DNA of 64,000 nucleotides, from assembly GCA_963803735.1 (NCBI GenBank), contig CAWDNV010000011.1:310001-374000 (forward strand), in the 5' to 3' direction. The translations under genes and the position numbers were made by a program. The DNA is from Palsa-189 sp963803735. GTDB lineage: Bacteria > Acidobacteriota > Terriglobia > Acidiferrales > UBA7541. Below the pieces are notes generated by a model, which had not been told where the DNA came from, made no database searches, and saw only the letters and a program-made list of their open reading frames with translations. Positions 8,787-17,413 of this stretch are shown in pieces (within the stretch, counting starts at the first letter, position 1; the number at the start of each line of letters is the position of its first letter).

Positions 8787-9212
8787 CTATTTCGAGCTGG
8801 ACTCGTCGGTCTCTGGGGCAGGGCGTGTGGCTCCGAAGGCGACCTTGCGTCCGTTCGGGAACGTAAATTCCTGCACCCATCCAAACGCCTTGGTTCCATC
8901 CTTGGCACGGTAGGCGAGCACGGTAACAGTGTCACCGAGCACAAAATCGTCTCTCGTCAGACCCGCTCGATGCATGAATCCCGTCGGAATGGACTCCAGA
9001 GTCCAGTTGGTTACTTTGCCAGCATCGTCTTTCACATCCAGATAGAAATAAATGTGCGGGTTGATCCAGTCGATTTTGGAAAGCGTTCCCTTCAAAGTGA
9101 CGGGCTTGCTCCCATCGAATTCAGCTTGAAAGGAATGGTGTGCCAAAGCAGGCAGCGCCGCCAGCAGCGCACAAGACGCCAATAAAGCAACGCACAAGTT
9201 GCGTCTAATCAC
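8787..9212 (-). CDS. Small exported DUF6152 family protein
   Basis: A 141-residue protein. The signal peptide (CVALLASCALLAALPALA) is followed at once by HHSFQAEFD, the recognisable N-terminus of DUF6152 proteins, then LKGTLSKIDWINPHIYFYLDV and a VTNWTLES strand. The family is predicted to be a small periplasmic OB-like barrel; its function is not known. The start is GTG (9212) with GGAGG eight bases upstream. It is the first gene of a probable two-gene unit with the 7837-8712 gene and has a candidate promoter at 9252-9281. Confidence 0.74.
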   Translation of the reverse strand: MIRRNLCVALLASCALLAALPALAHHSFQAEFDGSKPVTLKGTLSKIDWINPHIYFYLDVKDDAGKVTNWTLESIPTGFMHRAGLTRDDFVLGDTVTVLAYRAKDGTKAFGWVQEFTFPNGRKVAFGATRPAPETDESSSK

Positions 9213-9251
9213 GGCAGGGCCTCCACTGAGCTAGGATTCCAGGTTGACAAG

Positions 9252-9281
9252 ACTCTAGTAAGAGCGCGGATTGCTCGTCAA
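9252..9281 (-). promoter_or_regulatory. Candidate sigma70 promoter for the DUF6152 unit
   Basis: On the minus strand TTGACG (9281-9276) and TAGAGT (9257-9252) are separated by 18 bp, about 40 bp upstream of the GTG start at 9212. Match by eye only. Confidence 0.4.
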
Positions 9282-9367
9282 GCGAAATCCGAAGCACCGG
9301 TCGCAGGAAGCCTCGGTATGAGCGACGACAAGAGATGAAGGTGATTCAGCTTTCAGAGACGGCGCAG

Positions 9368-10003
9368 TCAGCGCGCATGCGAACCTGCAGTCTGCTTGAA
9401 TTGCTCCACTAGCAAATGCACTTGCTTTTTCGTGGAATCAAGCGAACACGAACAATCGATCTCATCTAATTTGCCGGCCGCCTGCTTGCGTTTTTCCTCC
9501 ACCGGCATCTGTGCGGCGATACGCTGCTCGGCTTGCTCGCGAGACATCCCTCGCCCGGAGGAGGGATCGGTAAGCCGCTCCAATTGCTGCTCGCGGGTGC
9601 AAGTGACCAGAACGATCCGGTCTAGATTTCGGTGGTAGCCGGATTCGATCAGCAATGCCGCCTCTACCACCGCAACGCCGTGAGGATCGAGTCGAGCGAG
9701 TCTATCCAATTCTCGATCCAACTCGCGCAGGACTCGCGGATGCACAATGGCATTCAAAGCGGCCAGCTTATCCGCGTCGGCAAAAACCACGGCGGCTAAT
9801 CGCGCGCGGTCGACGCTTCGGTCGGGCGCCAGGATATGCGTCCCGAATGTCCGCACAACATCGTCGTAAGCGGGCTCTCCTGGCGCGATCAAGGCGTGCG
9901 CCATCTTGTCGGCATTAAGCACGTGGCAGCCGAGTTCGGCCATCATGGCAGCGACGGTACTTTTCCCGCATCCGATGCCGCCCGTCAAGCCGACGCGAAG
10001 CAT
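9368..10003 (-). CDS. coaE: Dephospho-CoA kinase
   Basis: A 211-residue P-loop kinase that phosphorylates the 3'-OH of the ribose in dephospho-CoA, the last step of coenzyme A synthesis in the cytoplasm. GLTGGIGCGKST gives the Walker A loop at residues 5-16. The lid/CoA region shows LNADKMAHALIAPGEPAYDDVV, typical of CoaE (the D-x-x-A-H motif), followed by AIVHPRVLRELDRE and VVEAALLIESG. Length fits the family (about 200). Its ATG overlaps the TGA of folD by one base (TGATG), which implies translational coupling. The Walker A and CoaE signatures make the call firm. Confidence 0.93.
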   Translation of the reverse strand: MLRVGLTGGIGCGKSTVAAMMAELGCHVLNADKMAHALIAPGEPAYDDVVRTFGTHILAPDRSVDRARLAAVVFADADKLAALNAIVHPRVLRELDRELDRLARLDPHGVAVVEAALLIESGYHRNLDRIVLVTCTREQQLERLTDPSSGRGMSREQAEQRIAAQMPVEEKRKQAAGKLDEIDCSCSLDSTKKQVHLLVEQFKQTAGSHAR

Positions 10004-10959
10004 CAACGTCCGGAAGCGGGGCTGGCGGCCGTGGCGCCGGCCGTCTGGCCGCGCCTTAGCCGCGCAGCCTTGATGGTGTTACTCATGAGCATGGCGATGG
10101 TGAGCGGCCCGACGCCGCCTGGAACAGGAGTGATGGCGCCTGCTATTTCCGCGGCGTCCGGATGAACGTCGCCAACGAGTGCCGAGCCTTTTTGCTTGAA
10201 CTGCTCGAGCCGATGCGGAAACTTTGCGAAGATTTGCGAGGCTTCGGCAGGATCGGTAATTCGATTGATACCGACGTCAATCACGGTCGCGCCTGTGCGA
10301 ATCCATTCAGGCGTAACCATCGCCGTCCGGCCCATGGCCGCAATGATCAGATCGGAGCGGCGCGCGATCTGCTGCAGGTCGCGCGTCTTGGAATGACAAG
10401 TGGTGACGGTCGCATTCGCGTGCATCAGCAGCAGCGCCATGGGCTTCCCGACAATGTCGCTCCGGCCGAGCACAACTGCGGGCACTCCTTCCGTGGCGAT
10501 TCCGCTGCGCCGCAAAATCTCCATCACTCCCAAAGGCGTGCAGGCTACGAGTCCTGCTTCTCCTCGCACCAGCCGTCCCAGGTTCATCGGATGAAAGCCG
10601 TCCACATCCTTCGAGGGATCGACCGCTTCCAGAACGCGGCGCGCATCCACCTGGCGCGGCAAGGGCAATTGCACAAGTATTCCGTCGACGTCATCGCGGC
10701 GATTCAAGTCGGCGATCAATTGCAGCATTTCGGCCGTGGAAACGTTTTCAGCAGGCGTGAAAAGCCAGCTTCGCAGCCCGAGCTTTTCGCAGGCCGCAAT
10801 TTTGCTTTTTACGTAAACCTCTGATGCAGGATTGTGGCCGACCAATACCGCGGCAAGGCCCGGATGAATTGCGGCGCGCCCCAGCTCTGCAATCTGCGGT
10901 TCCAGTTCTGCGTAAATCTGATTGCGGATGGCGTTGCCGTCGAGGATGCGCGCCGTCAC
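10003..10959 (-). CDS. folD: Bifunctional methylenetetrahydrofolate dehydrogenase/cyclohydrolase
   Basis: A 318-residue cytoplasmic enzyme that converts 5,10-methylene-THF to 10-formyl-THF by an NADP-dependent dehydrogenase and a cyclohydrolase step. The family signatures are clear: YVKSKIAACEKLGL with the catalytic Lys, DVDGILVQLPLP, KDVDGFHPMNLGRL, then the nucleotide-binding VVLGRSDIVGKPMALLL and the C-terminal TPVPGGVGPLTIAMLM. GTG at 10959 with GGGAG five bases upstream gives the usual TARILDG start; an in-frame start at 11025 would add 22 residues without support. The C-terminal Ala/Arg tail is longer than usual. coaE follows with a one-base overlap. Confidence 0.95.
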   Translation of the reverse strand: MTARILDGNAIRNQIYAELEPQIAELGRAAIHPGLAAVLVGHNPASEVYVKSKIAACEKLGLRSWLFTPAENVSTAEMLQLIADLNRRDDVDGILVQLPLPRQVDARRVLEAVDPSKDVDGFHPMNLGRLVRGEAGLVACTPLGVMEILRRSGIATEGVPAVVLGRSDIVGKPMALLLMHANATVTTCHSKTRDLQQIARRSDLIIAAMGRTAMVTPEWIRTGATVIDVGINRITDPAEASQIFAKFPHRLEQFKQKGSALVGDVHPDAAEIAGAITPVPGGVGPLTIAMLMSNTIKAARLRRGQTAGATAASPASGR

Positions 10960-11099
10960 GGTGTCTCCCACGGATAATTCTGAAGGTTTATGCCGATTAT
11001 TATAGCGAAAAGAGGAAACGGCCACCGGATTCGCGCCAGAGAATCACGCCACCCCAGTGGCCGCCACGAAAAGAGCGAGCTAACGACTCACCTCAAAGG

Positions 11100-11873
11100 T
11101 CACTTCGTCGCAGGAAAGACATGTGCGCCTTCCCAGACTGACGCCGCTTCCTTGCCCTTGAAGTACTCGATGAGCTGCATGGCAGCTTTCTTGTTCGGTG
11201 CATTGGTCGAAACCCACGCCGTGATATCGACCGGCGTAGCAGCATCCGGCGGCAACGCCCCGACCACTTGGAGCCCGGCGGGAGGATTGCGGTAGTCGCT
11301 CAGATAAGGACCGACAGCGACTTCGACGTCGCCATCCGCAACCGCTTTCTGCACCCCACCGCCGCCCGGGAAGAGCTTCACCTTCGGCTTCACTTGATCC
11401 GTGATGCCCATCTTGTCGAACGCCAGCATCGCCGCGCCGCCCACGCTTCCCTGAGCGGGATCGACCGTAGCGAGCGATTTCGCATTGAGCAGTAGTTTCT
11501 TTACAGCTGCCGCGCTCGAAATGTCAGGTTTCGATGCGCTGTCTTTCACTGCGATGGCCAGGCGAACTCGCGCGACTACGGTCTGGGTGCTCTTATCCAC
11601 GTTGCCGGTCTTGAGCGCCTCGTCAAACGGCGCAAACAGTAGCGTCACGTCCAACGCGCCGCCTTCTTGCACGGTTCTGCGAGTGCCTACACCAGTGCCG
11701 TAGGATTCCTGGACCTTGATGCCCGTCTTCATTTCAAAGCTCTGAACGATCGCATCGACTTCCCTCTTGAGCGGGTCCGGCGACAAGAGAGTGATTCGCG
11801 TTTGAGCGTGTGCGCCGGCCGAAATGCCGAGCGCAAAAGCGACGAGTGCTATCCACGAAAATAAATGCTTCAC
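11100..11873 (-). CDS. Periplasmic substrate-binding protein, molybdate-type
   Basis: A 257-residue exported protein: signal peptide ending AGAHAQ, then a class II binding-protein fold like ModA/SBP_bac_11. Typical points are a KREVDAIVQSFEMKTGIKVQ opening, LDVTLLFAPFDEALK at the first hinge, RVRLAIAVKD, VDPAQGSVGGAAML and a final KEAASVWEGAHVFPA. ModA proteins bind molybdate or tungstate for an ABC importer, but no permease or ATPase gene lies nearby, so the ligand is uncertain. The GTG start at 11873 follows AGGAGG at 5-nt spacing. Confidence 0.76.
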   Translation of the reverse strand: MKHLFSWIALVAFALGISAGAHAQTRITLLSPDPLKREVDAIVQSFEMKTGIKVQESYGTGVGTRRTVQEGGALDVTLLFAPFDEALKTGNVDKSTQTVVARVRLAIAVKDSASKPDISSAAAVKKLLLNAKSLATVDPAQGSVGGAAMLAFDKMGITDQVKPKVKLFPGGGGVQKAVADGDVEVAVGPYLSDYRNPPAGLQVVGALPPDAATPVDITAWVSTNAPNKKAAMQLIEYFKGKEAASVWEGAHVFPATK

Positions 11874-12035
11874 GGTTCCTCCTGAAATCGACCGCTGTTC
11901 TGGCTCGGCGTTCGACGCCGTTCAGCCATATTTCTGCGCAGAGACCTTACCCCCCGGCTATCTAACACGTCAACTTGAAATCGTTTGGGAAAGAAAGACT
12001 GCGACCCAAGATCTAGACGATACGTTAGTCGTCGC

Positions 12036-13289
12036 TCACCGCTTTTTAAAGAGCGAAAGGTCAATTGCGTCGGCCATGGCTTTGTAACCGGCGTCGTTCG
12101 GGTGCAGATGGTCACCACTATCGTACATGGCAAGGAATCGCGCAGGATGTGCAGGATCGCGCACGACCGCATCGAAGTCGATCACAGCGTCGTACGCGCC
12201 GCCCGCGCGAATAAGCTTATTCACGGCCTGGCGTTTGGTCTCGCCCTCCGGCGTGAAGTAAGCGGCCCCTTCAAATGGCGTCAAGGTGCAGCCCACGATT
12301 TTGAGTCCCTGCGCGTGCGCCCGCGTGATCATTTGCCGATGACCGGCGATGATTTCATCGGCGCTTACGGGTTGAGGAGTTAAACCGGGCTGGGTAAGCA
12401 CGCGGCCGATATCGCCAATGTCATTGATACCCAGCAAAACGGTTACGTACCCGACTCCAGGTTGCGCGAGCACGTCTCGGTCAAACCTTGCCAGCGCGTT
12501 CGGCCCCACAAAATCATGCAGCACACGGTTTCCCGCAATGCCCTCGTCGACGACGCTCAGCTTGATACGGCGCTGAGCCAATCGCTCGGCAAGCAGATTC
12601 GGCCAGCGATAATTTGTGTCCGGCGTCGAACGCGTTCCATCCGTGATGGAGTCGCCAAAAGTAACGATCGCCAAAGTGTCTTTCGAGGACTTCACCTCCA
12701 CGTCGGTCAAATAGAACCACGACGTCACCGTGTGATCGATCGGGAGATCCGCCGCGCCCGTGGAATCTCCGGGCTTGGAAATATAGTTCGTGGAAAGGGC
12801 TGCGGCATGCCAGGTCGCCTGGCCCGTTGGGCCGGGCAAATAAAGGCTCACCGCCAAGTCCGCCAGCGCGGGCACGCCGAGTTTGACGCTATCGCTGACA
12901 ACCAGTGCTCCGGGCGGAATGGTCACCGAGTTCGAGCCGCTGAAGGTGAGAGCCCTATCCGTGCCGGCAACAATCCCCGCGTTCATGCTGCGAAGCGCGA
13001 CGTGCGCGGCCCCGATCCCGAGCGATTCCGTCCCAAATGCGTTGGACAACCGCACGCGTACTTCGTTACCGCCGAGGCTGGTATGCACAATCAGGCGCAC
13101 GGTCTGGTTGGTGAATCCCGTATTCGTGGTATTGGCAGGCAGCGGAGCCACCGGGCTTGCGCCCCACGTAGCGACCCAGTTGTCGTCGGCTTCCTTCGGC
13201 CCGGCAAATCCCGTCCAAGCTGCGAGACATAACGCAAGCACCGCGACGAAGGCCGGCCAAGTCAGCGAACGGATTCTATTCCGCATCAT
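12036..13289 (-). CDS. Exported SGNH/GDSL hydrolase
   Basis: A 417-residue exported esterase-like protein. The N-terminal half is a beta-rich region (NWVATWGASP, TVRLIVHTSLGGNEVRVRLSNAFG) common to a subgroup of GDSL lipases. The catalytic half carries block I FGDSITDG with the nucleophile Ser, block III GINDIG with Asn, and block V DHLHPND with the catalytic Asp/His pair. These enzymes deacetylate or de-esterify polysaccharides and lipids; the substrate cannot be told. The start at 13289 gives MMRNR and a signal-type helix but no strong ribosome site; the second Met (13286) is equally likely. Confidence 0.86.
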   Translation of the reverse strand: MMRNRIRSLTWPAFVAVLALCLAAWTGFAGPKEADDNWVATWGASPVAPLPANTTNTGFTNQTVRLIVHTSLGGNEVRVRLSNAFGTESLGIGAAHVALRSMNAGIVAGTDRALTFSGSNSVTIPPGALVVSDSVKLGVPALADLAVSLYLPGPTGQATWHAAALSTNYISKPGDSTGAADLPIDHTVTSWFYLTDVEVKSSKDTLAIVTFGDSITDGTRSTPDTNYRWPNLLAERLAQRRIKLSVVDEGIAGNRVLHDFVGPNALARFDRDVLAQPGVGYVTVLLGINDIGDIGRVLTQPGLTPQPVSADEIIAGHRQMITRAHAQGLKIVGCTLTPFEGAAYFTPEGETKRQAVNKLIRAGGAYDAVIDFDAVVRDPAHPARFLAMYDSGDHLHPNDAGYKAMADAIDLSLFKKR

Positions 13290-13418
13290 GAGTTCTGCGC
13301 TTTGCTGATGTCTTCAGGACTGCAACGAAACGCGGAGAGTATCTCTAGCATCGCCCGTTCGGGCAAGTTCAAAAAATGGGCGGAATTCGTCGCTTATCGG
13401 AGGAGAAAACGAGGAAAG

Positions 13419-13455
13419 TGGTGCGCCGCCACTTCGTTCAAAGGACGGCGCACCA
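13419..13455 (-). terminator. Hairpin terminator after rng
   Basis: Perfect 10-bp inverted repeat TGGTGCGCCG / CGGCGCACCA with a 17-base loop, 10 bases past the rng stop and followed on the minus strand by CTTTCCTCGTTTTC. The T-run is interrupted, so termination efficiency is uncertain. Confidence 0.55.
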
Positions 13456-13464
13456 GGTTGAATT

Positions 13465-16137
13465 TCAGTAGATGTCGTACTGTTCCCAGTGCAATGTGGG
13501 ATCGGCTTGGATGATCACGCTCTTGCGCGTGACCTGCTCCAACTCTTCGACGAGCACCGCTTCGCGCGTCTTCAGCGCCTTGGCGATTTCCGGATGTACC
13601 CGCAGAGTCAGGCTGGAAGCCTCCAAATCCGCGGCCATTTTCCTCGCCTCCGCCTGTATCTCGTAACAAATCGTCGGCACCGACTTCACCATGCCCGAAC
13701 CCGTGCAGTAGGGGCACGGCTGCGTCAGCACGCGCTCCAGCGCTTGCTTGGTGCGTTTGCGAGTAATGTTCACCAGGCCGAATTCGTTGAAGGCCAGAGC
13801 CTTGGAGGGGGCACGATCGGAGCGAAGCGCCGCCTCGAGTGCCGCCATCACCTTATCGCGGTTGCGCCGCTCCTCCATGTCAATGAAGTCCAGCACGATG
13901 ATTCCGCCCAAATCGCGCAAGCGAATTTGCCGGATGATCTCCTTCACGGCTTCGAGATTGGTCTTGACGATGGTGTCTTCCAGGCGAGTCGAGCCGCGGC
14001 CCACATATTTGCCGGTGTTCACGTCGATGGCCACTAGAGCTTCGGTGTGGTTGATGACGATGTAGCCGCCCGACTTGAGCCAAACCTTCGGCCGCAACGC
14101 CTTGTCGAGTTCCTGCTGAATGCCAAACTCCTCGAAGATGGGAGCGCTCTTCGTATAGAGCTTGACGCGCCCCACCAGCTTCGGCTGGAAGCGACTGACG
14201 AATTCGACTACTTTGCTGAACTCCTCCTCGTTGTCGATCCAGATGGCCGTGTAATCGTTATTCACATAGTCGCGCAGAATCCGCTCGACGAGATTGAGAT
14301 CGCGATGCAACAGGGCCGGCGATTTGCGCGGCTCAGACTGCGTGCGGATCTTCTCCCACGTGCGGCCCAAAAACTCGACGTCGCTGCGAATCTCGTCGTC
14401 CGGAGCGCCGTCGGCTGCGGTACGCACGATGAACCCGCCCGGGAAAGTGCCTTTGGCTTCCGTAACCAAATGGCGCAGACGTGAACGCTCCTCCGCGGAA
14501 TTTATCCGCCGCGAGACGCCGATATGGTTGACCGTGGGCATGTACACGAGAAATCTGCCCGGCAGCGCAACGTGACTGGTGATACGCGCGCCTTTTTTGC
14601 CCAACGGCTCCTTGGCGATTTGTACGATGATTTCCTGGCCAGGCTTCAGAACCTCGGAAATCAGTTGCGGCCTGGGACGTTCGTGCCGGTGCTCCGGACG
14701 CCTCGAGTGCCGTTGGTTACGATTGCGGCTGCCGCCTCGTCGCATTGGCCGCTGAAAACGCGCACGCTGTGGCTCGGAAATTCGTGCCGACATCGGGCGT
14801 TCCGGCGCGTTCCCGGTTCCTGGAATTTGCGGCTCGTTCAGTCCCGCCGCAATTTCCGGCGCAACGTTTCCCGAGACCTCTTCGTGCTCTTCCGCTTCCG
14901 CCTCAGCGATGAATTCATCCGTTTCGGCAGCGCTTTCGGGCACGTGCGGAGGCTCCTCGTCCAACAGACCGAGTTCAGCGTCGGCCTCTGCTTTGGCGCT
15001 CACTTCCTCGTGCCGCGCCTCGGCGAGCTGCTCCGCCAGGGAAGTCACTTCTTCATCCGATAGATCGTGATGATGTGCGGGCGCTGAGCCTTCAGTGTGG
15101 GCCGCTTCGTAAATAGCGCGCGGCGGCTCCTCGGGAAGGGCCTGATATTCGGCAAACGTGTGCGAATCTTGAGCCGCGCTCGTAGTGTCACTTTCGTGGT
15201 GTTCGGTCCACGGCTCTCTTGATTTCGGCTCTTCGTGCTCTGCGGAATCTGAAGCCGTCTCTCTCACGCTTTCAGCCGCTGGATAATCGTGGGTTTCGGT
15301 TGGAGGCGGCATCTCCGCCGGCTGCGCTGAAGAAATCGATGACGCTCCTGGCGAGCTCGACGCGCCTGCATGCGGTGTCCGATCCTTGTATTTTGCTAAG
15401 GACTCGCCCGGCAGAATGATTGGCTCGTAGTCGGGCGGCAATTCCTCAGAAGGCCGTCCACCCGGCTGGCCACCCGGCGGCGAATACGGTCGCGGCGAGG
15501 CATATTTCGAGGGTGGAAGATCGCGTCCTTGATAACGGTTACCTTGGCCTTGACCTCCCCGGCCTTGCCGCCAGCGTCCGCCTCGGCCCCTGCGGCCTTG
15601 ATCCTGACGCCCTTGTCCAAAACCGCCCGGCCTGCGTTCCTGTCGCGCAAACGGTGCCGGCGGACGAAGCGTTTCGCGAAGGGGAGGTCGCGAGAACTCC
15701 ACATTTCCCGAAACTTCAGGCTGACTTGTCGACTCCTCTGGAGAGTGCTCTAGCGGTGCGTTTTGCGCTGACCGAGGTTGATCTTGCGAACTCGTTCCTT
15801 GCTCGGAAGCCCCGCCGTTCGCAGGCGGCGCAAACACTTCACCGCCCTGCTGCTCCATTTTTTCGACTTTGCCTTCTACGGGAGCAACAACGTGGTCGTA
15901 GTCTTCGAGATTTTCCAGGAAATCGCCGACGTACAGGAAGGCGTCGCTATCCAGGCCTATGTCTACGAAGGCCGACTGCATGCCAGGCAGCACGCGCGTA
16001 ACACGGCCTTTGTAGATACTCCCGACTAGCGCAAATTCTTTTTCCCTCTCGATATAAATTTCACAAAGTTGACCATCTTCCAGAATGGCGACCCGAGTCT
16101 CGTGGGGGGCCGCTGAAATTACAAGCTCTTTGGGCAT
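13465..16137 (-). CDS. rng: Ribonuclease G/E with a large disordered insertion in the S1 region
   Basis: An 890-residue RNase E/G family endoribonuclease that cleaves single-stranded RNA in rRNA maturation and mRNA decay. Residues 1-85 hold the family start (VISAAPHETRVAILEDGQLCEIYIERE, GSIYKGRVTRVLPGMQSAFVDIG). Residues about 85-490 are low-complexity (Pro/Glu/His, with an RGG-rich patch at 177-203). The core resumes at 491 with LISEVLKPGQEIIVQIAKEPLGKKGARIT, then the catalytic Asp704 (AIDVNTG) and Asp750 (VLDFIDM) and the zinc-link CPYC at 808-811. Classical RNase G is about 490 residues, so the insertion nearly doubles it. GAGGAGC precedes the ATG by 5 nt. It lies downstream of mrdA-rodA on the same strand. 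Confidence 0.93.
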   Translation of the reverse strand: MPKELVISAAPHETRVAILEDGQLCEIYIEREKEFALVGSIYKGRVTRVLPGMQSAFVDIGLDSDAFLYVGDFLENLEDYDHVVAPVEGKVEKMEQQGGEVFAPPANGGASEQGTSSQDQPRSAQNAPLEHSPEESTSQPEVSGNVEFSRPPLRETLRPPAPFARQERRPGGFGQGRQDQGRRGRGGRWRQGRGGQGQGNRYQGRDLPPSKYASPRPYSPPGGQPGGRPSEELPPDYEPIILPGESLAKYKDRTPHAGASSSPGASSISSAQPAEMPPPTETHDYPAAESVRETASDSAEHEEPKSREPWTEHHESDTTSAAQDSHTFAEYQALPEEPPRAIYEAAHTEGSAPAHHHDLSDEEVTSLAEQLAEARHEEVSAKAEADAELGLLDEEPPHVPESAAETDEFIAEAEAEEHEEVSGNVAPEIAAGLNEPQIPGTGNAPERPMSARISEPQRARFQRPMRRGGSRNRNQRHSRRPEHRHERPRPQLISEVLKPGQEIIVQIAKEPLGKKGARITSHVALPGRFLVYMPTVNHIGVSRRINSAEERSRLRHLVTEAKGTFPGGFIVRTAADGAPDDEIRSDVEFLGRTWEKIRTQSEPRKSPALLHRDLNLVERILRDYVNNDYTAIWIDNEEEFSKVVEFVSRFQPKLVGRVKLYTKSAPIFEEFGIQQELDKALRPKVWLKSGGYIVINHTEALVAIDVNTGKYVGRGSTRLEDTIVKTNLEAVKEIIRQIRLRDLGGIIVLDFIDMEERRNRDKVMAALEAALRSDRAPSKALAFNEFGLVNITRKRTKQALERVLTQPCPYCTGSGMVKSVPTICYEIQAEARKMAADLEASSLTLRVHPEIAKALKTREAVLVEELEQVTRKSVIIQADPTLHWEQYDIY

Positions 16138-16321
16138 GAAAGCTCCTCAGAGCGCACCGCCATACTCTAATCCGTAGGGCTCCGGCACAACTCTGCGGCG
16201 CCGGAGGGGCGGAAAAAGTCGATTGGAAAAATCTCTCAGTCACGCGATGCACTCTAATTCCTAAATTTACTTCTCTTCCGCCGGATCGTTCCGCAGCGCA
16301 AGAGTCAAACTCGGCCCGGGC

Positions 16322-17413
16322 TTAATTGACGAATCGCCTCAGGCGAACATTCATCACCAGGCCCAGCGCCAGAAAAACGAATAGCATGGCCGAACCACCA
16401 TAGCTCATCAGCGGCAAGGGAATGCCGGTCACCGGCATGAAGCCAATGACCATGGCCACGTTAACGAGCACATGAAAACCAAGAATCGCTGCCACGCCCA
16501 TCACCAAAAACATTCCCGCGCGATCCTTTGCGTGTTGCGCGTTCTGGATCAGTCGTAGCAGCAAAGCCGTGTACAACACTAACGTTACAAAGACTCCTGC
16601 GAAACCTAATTCTTCCGCCAGCGCGGCCAGAATAAAATCCGAATATCGCACTGGCACGAAACCCAGTTGATTCTGGCTGCCATTGCCAAGTCCCTTTCCC
16701 CAGAATCCTCCTGAGCCTACAGCAATCTTCGACTGCAAAATCTGATATCCCGAACCTTTGGGGTCCTCCTCGGGACGTAAAAACGTGGTTACCCTGTCCT
16801 TCTGATAAGGCTTCAGATGATGCCAGCCAATCGGCAACATCAATGCAGCTGCCAAAATCAACGCTGCCGCGTGTTTCCATTGGATACCCGCCAGGTAAGC
16901 GCCCACCACCACCACGGGAACCAGCACCATGGCTGTTCCGAGATCCGGCTGCAGCAGGATCAGGCCTATCGGTACTGCGGTAAGCACGGCAGCTTTGCAT
17001 AAGTCCGCAATCGAAAGGCGGTCTGTGCGTACCTCCGCATAAAAACGCGCCAACGATACAATTATAATTAACTTGGCGATTTCCGACACCTGGAAAAACT
17101 CTCCCATCACCGGTAGCCAGCGTTTGGCTCCGTAACGCGTGTGTCCCGCGACCAACACAGCGAGCAGCGCAACGATTCCGATCAGGTAGAGAATCGGCGC
17201 TTTGTCCAGCACCGAGTGATAGTCCAGACGGGAGAGCAACATCATCAGGCCGACACCCAGCACGACCCACCACACTTGCTTCCAATGCATTCCTGCCAGG
17301 TGGCTCGAGTGGGTAGCCGACCAGATTTCGATCACGCCGACTCCGCAGATGGCGAAAATGATCGTCAGCAGCCACCAATCGTAATCGCGTAGTATGCCTG
17401 TGCCTTCGCTCAT
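16322..17413 (-). CDS. rodA: Peptidoglycan glycosyltransferase RodA (SEDS family)
   Basis: A 363-residue membrane protein with about ten transmembrane helices. It is the SEDS glycosyltransferase that polymerises lipid II during side-wall elongation together with PBP2. SEDS residues are present: EIAKL with Glu111 and QPDLGTA with the likely catalytic Asp157, followed by GSGGFWGKGLGNGSQ and the final SYGGSAMLFVF. Length is near the family norm (370). Its ATG overlaps the mrdA TGA by four bases (ATGA), so the two are translationally coupled, as expected for a one-to-one complex. Confidence 0.94.
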   Translation of the reverse strand: MSEGTGILRDYDWWLLTIIFAICGVGVIEIWSATHSSHLAGMHWKQVWWVVLGVGLMMLLSRLDYHSVLDKAPILYLIGIVALLAVLVAGHTRYGAKRWLPVMGEFFQVSEIAKLIIIVSLARFYAEVRTDRLSIADLCKAAVLTAVPIGLILLQPDLGTAMVLVPVVVVGAYLAGIQWKHAAALILAAALMLPIGWHHLKPYQKDRVTTFLRPEEDPKGSGYQILQSKIAVGSGGFWGKGLGNGSQNQLGFVPVRYSDFILAALAEELGFAGVFVTLVLYTALLLRLIQNAQHAKDRAGMFLVMGVAAILGFHVLVNVAMVIGFMPVTGIPLPLMSYGGSAMLFVFLALGLVMNVRLRRFVN

